DNA of 33,597 bases from Candidatus Kerfeldbacteria bacterium (GTDB lineage: Bacteria > Patescibacteriota > Patescibacteriia > JACPL01). Of the stretch, positions 15,585 to 23,903 are shown in pieces. The position numbers were made by a program, and so were the translations under genes. The notes below the pieces were generated by a model. That model worked only from the letters and a program-made list of their open reading frames with translations. It did no database searches and was not told where the DNA came from. Position 1 is the first letter of the stretch; the number at the start of each line of letters is the position of its first letter. The stretch spans positions 1-33,597 of the forward strand of contig JACPGL010000001.1 of the NCBI GenBank assembly GCA_016182525.1, read 5' to 3'.

Positions 15585-16511
15585 ATGTTTGATCTCATTA
15601 TCGTTGGAGGGTCGGCAGCAGGAGCATCGGCGGCGGTGTATGCTGCGCGCGCGCTCATGAATTTTAAAGTTGTCGCCACAGACTTGGGCGGGGAAGTGGC
15701 TCTTTCTGGGGAAATTGGCAACTATCCGGGTTTTAACGAAACAAACGGCATTGAACTTTCGCAAAAATTTGCCGATCAGATGAAGTTTAACAAAGTCGAT
15801 ATTGACGAAGGAGTCACCGTGTATGCAATCACCAGAGAGGGGAATGCTTTTCGTATTGTTGGCAAAGATTATTCTGAAAACGAAAAGGTGTACCAAGCCA
15901 AAGCTGTACTCTTAACAACCGGCGTGCATCCACGCCACTTGAAAGTTCCGGGCGAAAAAGAGTTGTATCAAAAAGGAGTGTCGTATTGCACAACGTGCGA
16001 TGGGCCACTCTTTCGCGGGCGCGTCGTTGCCACAATAGGCGGCGGCAATTCGGCATTGGAATCCATACTCATGATGTCGAATCTTGCCAAGAAAGTGTAC
16101 GCGATCAATATTGATGCAGAATTTCACGGCGAACGCGTATACATAGAGAAATTGAAAACGCTGAAAAACGTGGAAGTGATTTCGAGCGCCGAAACAACGC
16201 GCATCCTCGGCGAGGGCAAAGTGACAGGAGTAGAATACAAAGAGAAGGGGAGCGGCGAGAAAAAAAAGATTGAAACCGATGGCGTGTTTGTGCATATCGG
16301 CATGATTCCAAACTCGACCATAGTGAAGGATCTTGGCATCTGCGATGAACTTGGATTTGTTGAAGTGGACAAACTCATGCAAACCAAAATCCCCGGATTG
16401 TTTGCCGCAGGCGATGTTGCGAACATTCCCTATCAACAGATTTCGATTGCGGCTGGCCAAGGAGTGACGGCATTTCTTACAGCTCAGAATTATTTGAATC
16501 AGAGGCAATAG
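15585..16511 (+). CDS. Thioredoxin reductase-like FAD/NAD(P)H disulfide reductase
   Basis: 308 aa. FAD site FDLIIVGGSAAGASAAVYAAR, redox-active CTTC in SYCTTCDGPLF, NADPH site ATIGGGNSALE and the second FAD motif GLFAAGDVANIPYQQ. Size and domain order match TrxB. It passes electrons from NAD(P)H to a thioredoxin-type partner in the cytoplasm. The first FAD motif is GGSAAGASAA rather than GxGPAG, which is common in AhpF/TrxB relatives. The longer ORF is rejected because its N-terminal part crosses the island 2 terminator and the promoter. No thioredoxin is adjacent. Confidence 0.88.
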   Translation: MFDLIIVGGSAAGASAAVYAARALMNFKVVATDLGGEVALSGEIGNYPGFNETNGIELSQKFADQMKFNKVDIDEGVTVYAITREGNAFRIVGKDYSENEKVYQAKAVLLTTGVHPRHLKVPGEKELYQKGVSYCTTCDGPLFRGRVVATIGGGNSALESILMMSNLAKKVYAINIDAEFHGERVYIEKLKTLKNVEVISSAETTRILGEGKVTGVEYKEKGSGEKKKIETDGVFVHIGMIPNSTIVKDLGICDELGFVEVDKLMQTKIPGLFAAGDVANIPYQQISIAAGQGVTAFLTAQNYLNQRQ

Positions 16512-16514
16512 CGA

Positions 16515-16677
16515 CAAGAAGAGGAAAAGATTTCTTTCACGCGTCACCAGAATCGCTCTCCTCCGGCGGGCGAGCGTTCTTCTCCCTCGGCGGTTTCACC
16601 TCGGCCTATCGGCCTCGGACCAAGCTGAAACCGCCTGCGGGACGTGCCGCTTAGAAAGAAATCTTCTCCTCTTACTT
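16515..16677. repeat. Long inverted repeat with nested hairpins (~160 bp)
   Basis: Arms 16519-16538 and 16654-16673 pair over 20 bp with one mismatch (AGATTTCTTTC core) and continue outward with one bulge (CAAG/CTTG). Inside, GGCGGTTTCA pairs with TGAAACCGCC (10 bp) and encloses CCTCGG/CGGCC-type pairs. It contains no ORF. It may be a MITE-like element, a structured RNA or a bidirectional terminator between the reductase and mutY genes. Confidence 0.7.
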
Positions 16678-16694
16678 GCGATGCTCCAAGGATC

Positions 16695-17639
16695 ATGAAA
16701 ACGCATCATTCTCGACAAAAGAAAATTCGGAGTTTCTGCCGAAAACTCCTTCAGTGGTATAGTGATCATAAACGAGATCTCCCGTGGCGAAAGACGGGTG
16801 ATCCGTACAGGATTTTGGTGTCGGAGGTGATGCTGCAGCAGACGCAGGTAGATCGTGTCATCCCGAAGTATCAGGAATTTTTGCGTCGGTTCCCGAGCTT
16901 CACGGCGCTTACAGCCGCATCCCCGCGTGAGGTGATTTTGGCATGGGCTGGGCTTGGGTATAACCGGCGCGCGTTGAACTTGCACGCCGCAGCGCAAGAT
17001 GTGGTGAAACGCTTCGGAGGTAAACTCCCGAGCACGCGAGAGGAGTTGCTCTCGCTCAAAGGCGTCGGCTCGTATACGGTCGGCGCGATTTTAGCATTTG
17101 CGTTTCATAAAGATGAGACTGCGCTGGATACGAACATCCGCCGCGTGATCCATCGCGTGTTTTTTGGGTCAGAATTTCCGGCTTGGAAAAAGAATGACAA
17201 GGAACTCGAATCATTAGCGAAGAAACTCATTCCTCCTGGCCGTGGATATGATTGGAATCATGCACTTATGGATTTTGGCGCGTTGCAGTGCACAGCTCGG
17301 AGGCCACTGTGTGAAACGTGTCCTTTGAAAAAGATCTGCAACGCATATCCCAAGATTCTTGAAGACGTGAAACATGGGCGGGTAAAGACCGCGTACGTTG
17401 AACCTGGGCCTGCTTCATCTCCAAACATTCCGAACCGCATTTTCCGCGGCCGCGTTGTTGAAGCACTTCGCGTTGCCCCTCGTCACACACTCTCTTTCGA
17501 TACTCTCGCTCATCAAATCAAAGAAGATTACACCGAAGACGATGAACCCTGGCTCGCAAACCTCCTCACCACTCTTGAAAAAGAAGGCTTTGTTTGTATA
17601 AAGAAAGCCAAGGAAGATATTCTCGTCTCTCTTGTCTAA
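16695..17639 (+). CDS. mutY: A/G-specific adenine DNA glycosylase
   Basis: 314 aa from the ATG at 16695. Catalytic Glu in VSEVMLQQTQVDRV, helix-hairpin-helix LKGVGSYTVGAILAFAF, catalytic Asp in ALDTNIRRV, and a [4Fe-4S] loop C-x6-C-x2-C-x5-C (CTARRPLCETCPLKKIC). It removes adenine opposite 8-oxoguanine. The normal C-terminal NUDIX-like 8-oxoG recognition domain is not evident; a ~70-residue winged-helix-like tail (RIFRGRVVEALRVAPRHTLSFDTLAHQI) takes its place, so specificity could be altered. The upstream ORF part lies in the long inverted repeat and is excluded. Confidence 0.88.
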   Translation: MKTHHSRQKKIRSFCRKLLQWYSDHKRDLPWRKTGDPYRILVSEVMLQQTQVDRVIPKYQEFLRRFPSFTALTAASPREVILAWAGLGYNRRALNLHAAAQDVVKRFGGKLPSTREELLSLKGVGSYTVGAILAFAFHKDETALDTNIRRVIHRVFFGSEFPAWKKNDKELESLAKKLIPPGRGYDWNHALMDFGALQCTARRPLCETCPLKKICNAYPKILEDVKHGRVKTAYVEPGPASSPNIPNRIFRGRVVEALRVAPRHTLSFDTLAHQIKEDYTEDDEPWLANLLTTLEKEGFVCIKKAKEDILVSLV

Positions 17640-17663
17640 ATATGAGCAAAAGAAATTTCTGCG

Positions 17664-17975
17664 CTACATCACCGACTCCTCAATCCATGTGAGGAAATCT
17701 TCGTTCCCATCAATGGGGTTGAGCGCAATGATCGGGCATTCGTCGCTGTGCAATGCTCTCACCTGGTTAATGATTGCTTCTTTGTGTTTCATGAGCGAGA
17801 ACGCGCCAATGTTCCAATACACTTTCTCCACAATCTCTCCCTTCCACCAATAATGGCTCTTGCCGCTGTAGATCATGGTTCCGGCAACGAGTTTTTTTTC
17901 AACAAGAGTTCGGGAGATGCTATTCGCTTCCGCCTCCGATGGTGCGCTGATTCGCACTCTGCAATAGTCGGGCAT
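17664..17975 (-). CDS. cutA: CutA-family divalent-cation tolerance protein
   Basis: 103 aa, the usual CutA1 length. RVRISAPSEAEANSISRTLVEKKLVA is the first beta-alpha unit; the signature SHYWWKGEIVEK follows, then ALHSDECPIIALNPIDGNEDFLTWI. CutA1 forms very stable ferredoxin-like trimers; its molecular role is unsettled. The Cys often seen in the N-terminal half is not conserved here. It is convergent with mutY and divergent from the cysteine desulfurase gene. Confidence 0.88.
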   Translation of the reverse strand: MPDYCRVRISAPSEAEANSISRTLVEKKLVAGTMIYSGKSHYWWKGEIVEKVYWNIGAFSLMKHKEAIINQVRALHSDECPIIALNPIDGNEDFLTWIEESVM

Positions 17976-18043
17976 ATGGATACTCTTAAGGTCAAGATTA
18001 TTCTATGGTATCAAGAATGAAATAAAGATGCAAAGTAAGGAGC

Positions 18044-18072
18044 TTGACAGTCGCCTGTGAAAAACGTAGGCT
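18044..18072 (+). promoter_or_regulatory. Promoter of cysteine desulfurase gene
   Basis: TTGACA, 17 nt, TAGGCT (18067-18072), 8 nt before the ATG at 18081. Again near-leaderless. Confidence 0.6.
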
Positions 18073-18080
18073 TCTTTTGT

Positions 18081-19250
18081 ATGACGAAATCCATTTATCT
18101 TGATCACGCCGCAGCGACGCCTCTCGACAAGGATGTACTCAAGGCAATGATGCCGTATCTCGCGCGCGAGTTCGCCAATCCGTCGTCGCTCTACGAAATT
18201 GCTCGGAACAATAAAGATGTTTTGACACGGGCCCGTCAAACAATCGCCGACGTGTTGCAATGCAATGCGCCTGAAATTGTGTTTACGGCGAGCGGAACTG
18301 AAGCGAATAATCTCGCTCTTTTTGGTATGGCACGCAAACGCGGCAAAGGGCATATTTTGGTTTTGGCGATAGAACATGAGTCGGTGATCAAACCTGCCCG
18401 CCAACTCGAGCGCGAAGGATTTCGCGTGACGTATCTGCCTGTTCAAAAAAATGGGATTGTGGATGTGCGTGATGTCGAGTGCGCGATCACACCGGACACC
18501 ATTCTCATTTCCGTGATGATGGCGAATAACGAAATCGGCACGCTCCAGCCCGTGCAAAAAATCGGCGGAATCGTCAAAAGCATCAATCGAAACCGCGCCC
18601 TCACCAACAAACTCCTCCTGCACACTGATGCTTGTCAAGCGATTGGATCAGTGCTGACACACGTCAACAAACTCGGCGTTGACCTCCTCACGCTCAACGG
18701 AAGCAAGGTGTATGGGCCAAAGGGTGTTGGGGCGCTGTATGTCCGAAAAGGCATCCAACTCGAACCGGTGATGTATGGCGGCGGGCAAGAACGGGGATTG
18801 CGCTCGGGTACCGAAAACGTGGCGGCGATTGCAGGGCTTGCTGCAGCAGTGAAAAAAGCCAATGCGAAACGCGACACTGAATCGAAACGCTTAGCCAAAC
18901 TTCGTGACGCCACCATGAAGCGACTCGAAAAAATGGAAGGAGTGCGGATCACCGGCGATCGCATCAATCATCTCCCAAACAACATTCATATCACGGTCGA
19001 GAACATAGAAGGCGAAGAGGCGGTTTTATATCTGGACAAATATGGTATTCAGGCGTCAACAGGATCGGCGTGCACAACGACATCTCTTGAACCATCGCAT
19101 GTGCTCACCGCTATCGGCATGACCGCAAGCGAGGCCGCCGGCAGCCTCCGCTTCACCATGGGCCGTGGAACCACAAAGAAAGATCTCGACGCTCTTTTGA
19201 GAGTTCTTCCACGAGTTATTACACAATGTCGTCGATCTACACTGCTTTAA
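18081..19250 (+). CDS. Cysteine desulfurase (NifS/IscS family)
   Basis: 389 aa. IYLDHAAATPLD start, EHESV, TDACQAIG (Asp and Gln at PLP), PLP Lys in NGSKVYGPKGVGALYV and active-site Cys in GSACTTTSLEPSHVL. It takes sulfur from cysteine to a persulfide for Fe-S clusters and tRNA thiolation. In the PLP block Ser-Gly-His-Lys is replaced by Asn-Gly-Ser-Lys, so the usual His is Ser. The stop codon lies inside a large palindrome. No iscU-type scaffold is adjacent. The Fe-S enzymes MutY and KorAB are coded nearby. Confidence 0.92.
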   Translation: MTKSIYLDHAAATPLDKDVLKAMMPYLAREFANPSSLYEIARNNKDVLTRARQTIADVLQCNAPEIVFTASGTEANNLALFGMARKRGKGHILVLAIEHESVIKPARQLEREGFRVTYLPVQKNGIVDVRDVECAITPDTILISVMMANNEIGTLQPVQKIGGIVKSINRNRALTNKLLLHTDACQAIGSVLTHVNKLGVDLLTLNGSKVYGPKGVGALYVRKGIQLEPVMYGGGQERGLRSGTENVAAIAGLAAAVKKANAKRDTESKRLAKLRDATMKRLEKMEGVRITGDRINHLPNNIHITVENIEGEEAVLYLDKYGIQASTGSACTTTSLEPSHVLTAIGMTASEAAGSLRFTMGRGTTKKDLDALLRVLPRVITQCRRSTLL

Positions 19251-19352
19251 GCCTGGATCCAGCGGGTGGCAGATGGGAAAGCTGTCACTTTTCGACCACC
19301 GGGAGAAGAGTGACAGGGGCCCATCTGACAGGCCCCGCTGGGAGCCAGGCTT
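19249..19352 (+). terminator. 104-bp rod-like palindrome containing the nifS-type gene stop
   Basis: Four successive stems on one axis: AAGCCTGG/CCAGGCTT, CCAGCGGG/CCCGCTGG, CAGATGGG/CCCATCTG and TGTCACT/AGTGACA, separated by small internal loops; 31 paired bases in total. It begins inside the TAA of the desulfurase gene and ends at the -35 box of korA. A strong transcription barrier is the simplest reading. Confidence 0.75.
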
Positions 19353-19379
19353 GAGGCTGTAGGATCCTTGTGGTACAAT
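19351..19379 (+). promoter_or_regulatory. Promoter of korA
   Basis: TTGAGG, 17 nt, TACAAT with an extended -10 (GTGGTACAAT), 9 nt before the ATG at 19389. The -35 box touches the upstream palindrome. Confidence 0.65.
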
Positions 19380-19388
19380 ACAACAAAT

Positions 19389-21137
19389 ATGAAAACGACG
19401 TTTACGTGGAAAATTGGTGGAGAAGCAGGCTTCGGGATCAAGGTCTCGTGCATGATGTTCGTGCGGCTCTGCGTTCGCATGGGCCTGCACATTTTTGATT
19501 ACTCCGAATACCCCTCGCTCATTCGCGGCGGCCACAACACCTATCAAGTCACCGTCTCGCCCGACGAAGTTTTTGCCGAGCTCCACGAAGTTGATTACCT
19601 CGTTGCGTTGAATGAAGAGACGGTTCGTTTGCACCTCGGCGAACTCACGAAAGGTGCGAGCATCATCTATGATCCTGACGTCGTGCATCTTGACGCGGCT
19701 GAATTTCAGCAAAAAGAAATTTCACTTATTGGCGTTCCCCTGAAAAAAATTGTGAAGGAAGTCGGCGGTCCAGACATTATGCGCAACATGGTTGCCATTG
19801 GTGCAACCATTGCGCTCTTGTGCGCGGAGCTTACGGAATTTGAAGAGCTGATCGCCGAGCAATTTGCCAAAAAGGGCGAGACGATCATCGGTCAAAATGT
19901 GGATGTGGTTCGGCGCGGCTATGCGTATGTGCAAGAGAAGCACAAGCGAGAATGTACTCATGTCTTGACGAAACAAGAGGTGAAGTCCAAGCGCATGGCG
20001 CTCACAGTCAATGATGCTATTTCGCTAGGAGCGGTCGCTGCTGGATGCAAGTTCTATGCCGCGTACCCGATGACGCCCGCATCCTCGGTTCTCGAAACAC
20101 TTGCTCGCTGGGATACGAAGGCTGGGATTGTGGTGAAGCATGCTGAAGATGAAATTTCGGTGATCAACATGGCGCTTGGCGCGTCGTTTGCCGGTGTGCG
20201 TTCGATGATTGGCACATCTGGCGGCGGTTTTTCGCTCATGGTTGAGACGCTTGGACTTGCCGGCATCACCGAAACGCCGCTTGTTGTTCTCAATTCCCAG
20301 CGGCCTGGCCCAGCGACCGGTTTGCCGACATGGAGCGGGCAGGGTGATCTTCGATTTGTGATGCACGCAGCGCAAGATGATTTTCCGCGTATTGTTTTGG
20401 CGCCCGGCGATGTTGATGAAGCGTTTGCGCTGACGCGCGACGCGTTCCGTTTGGCAGAGAAGTATCACGTGCCGGTGATTATCTTGAGCGACAAATTTTT
20501 GAGCGAGAGTCAAAAGTCCACCGAACCGTTTGATCTCGGGGATGAGAACATCGCGCGCGAGAGTATGCTGACGCAGGAGCAGATTGGCGCGCTCACCGAG
20601 AAATATAAACGGTATGCGTTGACCGAATCAGGTGTGTCGCCGCGTACGATACCCGGCATGCCCGGCGGAGTGCATCTTGCCAATAGTGATGAACATGATG
20701 AGTATGGCTTTACTGATGAAACGTCGGAGATGCGAACGGCCCAGCATGCAAAGCGCATGAAAAAGCTTGAGGCGATCGCGAAAGAAATCCCTGCGCAAAA
20801 AATGTATGGGCCAGAGTCGGCCGATCTCACGCTTATCGCGTGGGGTTCAACGAAGGGCACCGTTCGTGAGGCCATGCGCATTTTGGAACGCGAAAATATC
20901 CATATCAATTTCTTACATCTCTCGCACCTGTTTCCATTCCCCGTTGACCAAGTGAAACGCGTGATGCAGAATGCAAAACGAACGCTTCTCTTAGAAGGTA
21001 ACGCTGCGGCGCAGCTTGGTGGGCTTATCCAGCAGTTCACGCTGACTGTTCCTGACGAAACGTTCCTGAAATACGATGGCCGCCCGTTTTTCCCGCGCGA
21101 AGTTGTTGCAAAAGTGAAAGAGATCATGTCATCCTGA
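19389..21137 (+). CDS. korA: 2-oxoacid:ferredoxin oxidoreductase, fused gamma-alpha subunit
   Basis: 582 aa from the ATG at 19389. Residues ~1-180 are the gamma domain (KIGGEAGFGIKVSC, YPSLIRGGHNTYQVTV); ~200-400 the alpha pyrimidine-binding domain with the substrate motif YPMTPASSVLE and GGGFSLMVETLGLAGITETPLV; the rest is the transketolase C-terminal-like domain. With the beta subunit it oxidatively decarboxylates a 2-oxoacid (2-oxoglutarate or pyruvate) to acyl-CoA and reduced ferredoxin, or the reverse. The last two codons and the stop lie inside a palindromic repeat. The beta gene follows after 102 nt. Substrate cannot be fixed from sequence. Confidence 0.9.
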   Translation: MKTTFTWKIGGEAGFGIKVSCMMFVRLCVRMGLHIFDYSEYPSLIRGGHNTYQVTVSPDEVFAELHEVDYLVALNEETVRLHLGELTKGASIIYDPDVVHLDAAEFQQKEISLIGVPLKKIVKEVGGPDIMRNMVAIGATIALLCAELTEFEELIAEQFAKKGETIIGQNVDVVRRGYAYVQEKHKRECTHVLTKQEVKSKRMALTVNDAISLGAVAAGCKFYAAYPMTPASSVLETLARWDTKAGIVVKHAEDEISVINMALGASFAGVRSMIGTSGGGFSLMVETLGLAGITETPLVVLNSQRPGPATGLPTWSGQGDLRFVMHAAQDDFPRIVLAPGDVDEAFALTRDAFRLAEKYHVPVIILSDKFLSESQKSTEPFDLGDENIARESMLTQEQIGALTEKYKRYALTESGVSPRTIPGMPGGVHLANSDEHDEYGFTDETSEMRTAQHAKRMKKLEAIAKEIPAQKMYGPESADLTLIAWGSTKGTVREAMRILERENIHINFLHLSHLFPFPVDQVKRVMQNAKRTLLLEGNAAAQLGGLIQQFTLTVPDETFLKYDGRPFFPREVVAKVKEIMSS

Positions 21138-21211
21138 GCGAGGTCGCCAAAGGCGACCGAGTCGAAGGATCTCGAGATCCTTCGGTCGCGTTCTCGCGAC
21201 CTCAGGATGAC
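21128..21211. repeat. Four-way-junction palindromic repeat between korA and korB
   Basis: Outer stem GTCATCCTGAG/CTCAGGATGAC encloses three hairpins: GGTCGCC AAA GGCGACC, AAGGATCT CG AGATCCTT and GTCGCG TTCT CGCGAC. It belongs to the GTCATCCTGAGCG interspersed family. It encodes the C-terminal Ser-Ser-stop of KorA. Confidence 0.8.
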
Positions 21212-21239
21212 AAGACCGTTTAGAATGACAATAACATCT

Positions 21240-22115
21240 ATGTCCGAACCAGAACAACCAAAACATCGAGCGTCAGATTTTAACACCAGCACCTTTCCAA
21301 CGTGGTGCCCGGGCTGTGGCGACTTCGGAATTTGGGCGGCGTTGAAAAATGCGTTGGTCGAGCTTGGTCGCGAGCCGCACGATACCGTGGTGGTGTATGG
21401 CATTGGATGTTCGGGCAACATGGCGAACAACGTGAACACATACGCCTTTCACGGGTTGCACGGTCGGCCAGTGCCGGTAGCAGAGGGAATCAAGATGGCC
21501 AATCACGGGTTGACAGTGATTGTGATTGCCGGAGATGGAGACGGATATGGCGAGGGACTTGGCCACTTCCTCCATGCTGTTCGCGGAAACGCCGACATCA
21601 CATACATCGTGCACAACAATCAGGTGTATGGATTAACCACCGGCCAGACTTCTCCGACTTCGGACAAAGGATACAAAAGCAAATCCACGCCGCATGGAGT
21701 GATCGAAGAGCCGATCAATCCGATCTCGCTCGCGCTTGGCGCTAGTGGAACATTTGTCGCGCGCGGATACGCCGGCGACATTAAGCATCTCACCTCGCTT
21801 ATTGTCCAAGGCGTGCAGCATAAAGGATTCTCGCTCATTGACGTGTTCCAGCCGTGTGTCACATTTAACAAAATCAACACACACTTGTGGTTTCAAAAGA
21901 TGACGGTGAAGCTCGAAGAGATGGGGCATGATCCATCCAACCGCGAAGCCGCGATTCAACAAGCGTTCCGCCGCGATCAGTTGCCGATCGGATTGTATTA
22001 CAAAGAGGATCGCCCAGCCTATCACGAGCAGCTTTCACAAATCGCCGAAACTCCTCTTGTTGAACATCCGCTTGAGCCTCTCACCTTCGACGAGCTCCAA
22101 AAGGAGTTCATGTAA
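21240..22115 (+). CDS. korB: 2-oxoacid:ferredoxin oxidoreductase, beta subunit
   Basis: 291 aa from the ATG at 21240, chosen because a TAGAAT box ends 13 nt upstream; in-frame starts lie at 21207 and 21225. WCPGCGDFGIW, YGIGCSGN and DVFQPCVTFNK supply the Cys ligands of the [4Fe-4S] cluster. GDGDGYGEGLGHFLHAVRGNADITYIVHNN is the thiamine-diphosphate/Mg motif and GLTTGQTSPTS is the usual next block. C-terminal half complete. Works with KorA. No separate ferredoxin gene is seen here. Confidence 0.93.
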   Translation: MSEPEQPKHRASDFNTSTFPTWCPGCGDFGIWAALKNALVELGREPHDTVVVYGIGCSGNMANNVNTYAFHGLHGRPVPVAEGIKMANHGLTVIVIAGDGDGYGEGLGHFLHAVRGNADITYIVHNNQVYGLTTGQTSPTSDKGYKSKSTPHGVIEEPINPISLALGASGTFVARGYAGDIKHLTSLIVQGVQHKGFSLIDVFQPCVTFNKINTHLWFQKMTVKLEEMGHDPSNREAAIQQAFRRDQLPIGLYYKEDRPAYHEQLSQIAETPLVEHPLEPLTFDELQKEFM

Positions 22116-22121
22116 GGTGTC

Positions 22122-22137
22122 CAAAGCTTAGCTTTTG
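22122..22137 (+). terminator. Short hairpin after korB
   Basis: CAAAGC TTA GCTTTTG, 6-bp stem with a short T tract in the 3' arm, just before the next ATG at 22145. Weak. Confidence 0.4.
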
Positions 22138-22144
22138 CCAAAGT

Positions 22145-23590
22145 ATGCAGCTATCGCGTATTCGATCAATCCCGTGGCTGAAACAAAAAGAGCGGGATTT
22201 TGACATTGCTCTTGAGTCAATTTATATTCAAGGGTTTCGTCGAAAATATTTTCAGAAGTACGGTTTTGATTTTTCGCTGGATACGATTGCAAAAAGTGAT
22301 GGCAAGATTTATTTTGATGCTCGAGATATGGAGGCAGCGCGGTCTCTCTTTTTGAAGAAAGGCAAAGGCCTTGCTGCATACGCGAATAAACTCACGCAGC
22401 GGTTTTTGAAGAGTGCGAAAGATTACGAAACATTTCTTGCAAAGCATGCAGATTTTCCGTATAACCGCCTGCTGCGTCGCGATCTCCGCAAAGTGTACAA
22501 TGACGACATGGAGCATCTGTATCGCCTCATCCCATACTCCTTTCTTATTTCTGTAACGCTTGAAGATGTTGCGTGTGAAATTATCCCACAGTATCTTTCG
22601 AAAGTAGGATCGAAAGCCGTTGCGTTGTACATGCAGCTCATGGTCGCACCAAAGCTCAATCGAACCGCAGAGGAGTATCGTGCTCGTCTTCGGCTGGCGC
22701 AGATGTTTCAGAAAACCGGCTCCTCGCCACAATTCAAACGCGCGATTCAAAACCATCGCGCGCACTATGATTGGATGGTGTGTTATGCGCCGTTCGATGC
22801 TCTTCTCACCGAAGAAGCGCTTGTTGAAGATATCCGTAAGCTCGCAGTGAAAAATCCAAAGCGTACGCTTCGATTGATTGAACAGACTCGAAACGATTCT
22901 TTGCACGAAGCAAAAAGAATTTTTCGTGAAGCTCATCTTCCTGCACACATTGGTGCGCTTGTTCGAGTGATGCAACAGAATGTGTGGGTTCGGACGTACC
23001 GACGCGAACTTATGAGTTACGGTTTTGCGAAAATGCGCCCGATGTATCAGGCGATTGCTGGCGCACTTCAGATGAATCTTCAAGATTTTCCGCATACTGA
23101 GAGTGTCGAGATTGCCGAGATGCTTGTGACTGGCAAACGTCTTTCTGCGGCAACGATTCGCACACGATCAAAGGATTTTGCCTTTGTACAACTGAATGAC
23201 ACGCATGTGCTGCTCGCTGGTGTTCGAGCAAAGCGATTGACGGTGAAGGGAGCCACGCTCGATGCCACAGACGAACTCCATGGCAGGTGTGCGTTTCCGG
23301 GCAGTGTTCAGGGGAGCGTTACTGTCATTCGGAAAGCAGAGGAGCTTCACCACTTTCGGAAAGGAGATATTCTTGTCGCCTTCGGTGTGAATACATGGAT
23401 GATGCCAATTATTCAAAAGTGTTCAGCGATCGTGACGGAGGAAGGAGGGGTGTTAACACATATTGCCAATATCGCGCGCGAGTATCGAAAACCGTGTATT
23501 GTTGGAGTGAAAGGCGCGACATCGGTCTTGCGGACAGGGGATTCTATAGAGGTTAATGCCGATGTCGGAACGGTGAAAAAGCTCCAATGA
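22145..23590 (+). CDS. PEP-utilizing swivelling-domain protein (PEP synthase-like C-part)
   Basis: 481 aa. The N-terminal ~370 residues are helix-rich and charged with no recognised family. The C-terminal ~100 residues are a phosphohistidine swivelling domain: GRCAFPGSVQGSVTVI, DILVAFGVNTWMMPIIQKCSAIVTEEGGVLTHIANIAREYRKPCIVGV, with the phospho-His in GGVLTHIA. The ATP-binding and PEP-binding domains of PEP synthase are both missing, so it is not an active PpsA alone; it may carry phosphate between partners or join a separate nucleotide-binding subunit (inference). Such stand-alone proteins are common in CPR. It follows korB by 29 nt. Confidence 0.72.
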   Translation: MQLSRIRSIPWLKQKERDFDIALESIYIQGFRRKYFQKYGFDFSLDTIAKSDGKIYFDARDMEAARSLFLKKGKGLAAYANKLTQRFLKSAKDYETFLAKHADFPYNRLLRRDLRKVYNDDMEHLYRLIPYSFLISVTLEDVACEIIPQYLSKVGSKAVALYMQLMVAPKLNRTAEEYRARLRLAQMFQKTGSSPQFKRAIQNHRAHYDWMVCYAPFDALLTEEALVEDIRKLAVKNPKRTLRLIEQTRNDSLHEAKRIFREAHLPAHIGALVRVMQQNVWVRTYRRELMSYGFAKMRPMYQAIAGALQMNLQDFPHTESVEIAEMLVTGKRLSAATIRTRSKDFAFVQLNDTHVLLAGVRAKRLTVKGATLDATDELHGRCAFPGSVQGSVTVIRKAEELHHFRKGDILVAFGVNTWMMPIIQKCSAIVTEEGGVLTHIANIAREYRKPCIVGVKGATSVLRTGDSIEVNADVGTVKKLQ

Positions 23591-23613
23591 CTCATCTGTA
23601 ACGCCCCTCGACT

Positions 23614-23638
23614 ACACTCATCAGCACGGGTGTTTTTT
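23614..23638 (+). terminator. Intrinsic terminator of the PEP-swivel gene
   Basis: ACACTC ATCAGCAC GGGTGT followed by TTTTT; 6-bp stem including one G-T pair. It lies 24 nt after the stop codon. Confidence 0.7.
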
Positions 23639-23650
23639 GAATTTGGCTCT

Positions 23651-23705
23651 TGTGGATGCCGGGCTCCCTAATCCTCGAAAAACGCGATCCGTTCTCGTTT
23701 TTTTA
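23651..23705. repeat. Solitary 3' half-terminator plus junction sequence (left copy)
   Basis: TGTGGATGCCGGGCTCC followed by TCCTCGAAAAACG and CGATCCGTTCTCG, then a T-run. The same order occurs at 26073-26120 after the complete hairpin. Here the left hairpin arm is missing. 23706-23832 holds no gene; a possible promoter (TTGGAA, 17 nt, TACAAG) lies near 23733-23761. Confidence 0.6.
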
Positions 23706-23832
23706 TTGAACGTTAGCCAAGATTTGAGTGCTTCCCTTGGAATGTAGCGAGAAGTGTGGTACAAGAGCGGGTTATTGTTCTGGGTTTTTGTGAGCAAGAT
23801 TCGTTGCGGATGGGCGAATTTCGATCGCAAAA

Positions 23833-23903
23833 GCACGGAATGTTCCTTTCACCACAACAACTGACCCTCCGTTTTTCCGTGCACGGTTGGTCTTGGAGAA
23901 GCT
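23833..23903 (+). promoter_or_regulatory. Conserved structured leader of beta-helix gene 1
   Basis: Starts GCACGGAATGTTCCTTTCAC and ends TTGGAGAAGCT before the ATG. GCACGGAA can pair with TTCCGTGC (23875-23882), or CCGT (23869-23872) with ACGG (23883-23886); the two folds exclude each other. A near-identical leader precedes beta-helix gene 2. GGAG is the ribosome site. Confidence 0.6.

Noticed and set aside
14738-15721. 327-aa minus ORF
   Set aside because: Antisense of the enoyl-CoA hydratase half; crosses the terminator and no family motif is seen.
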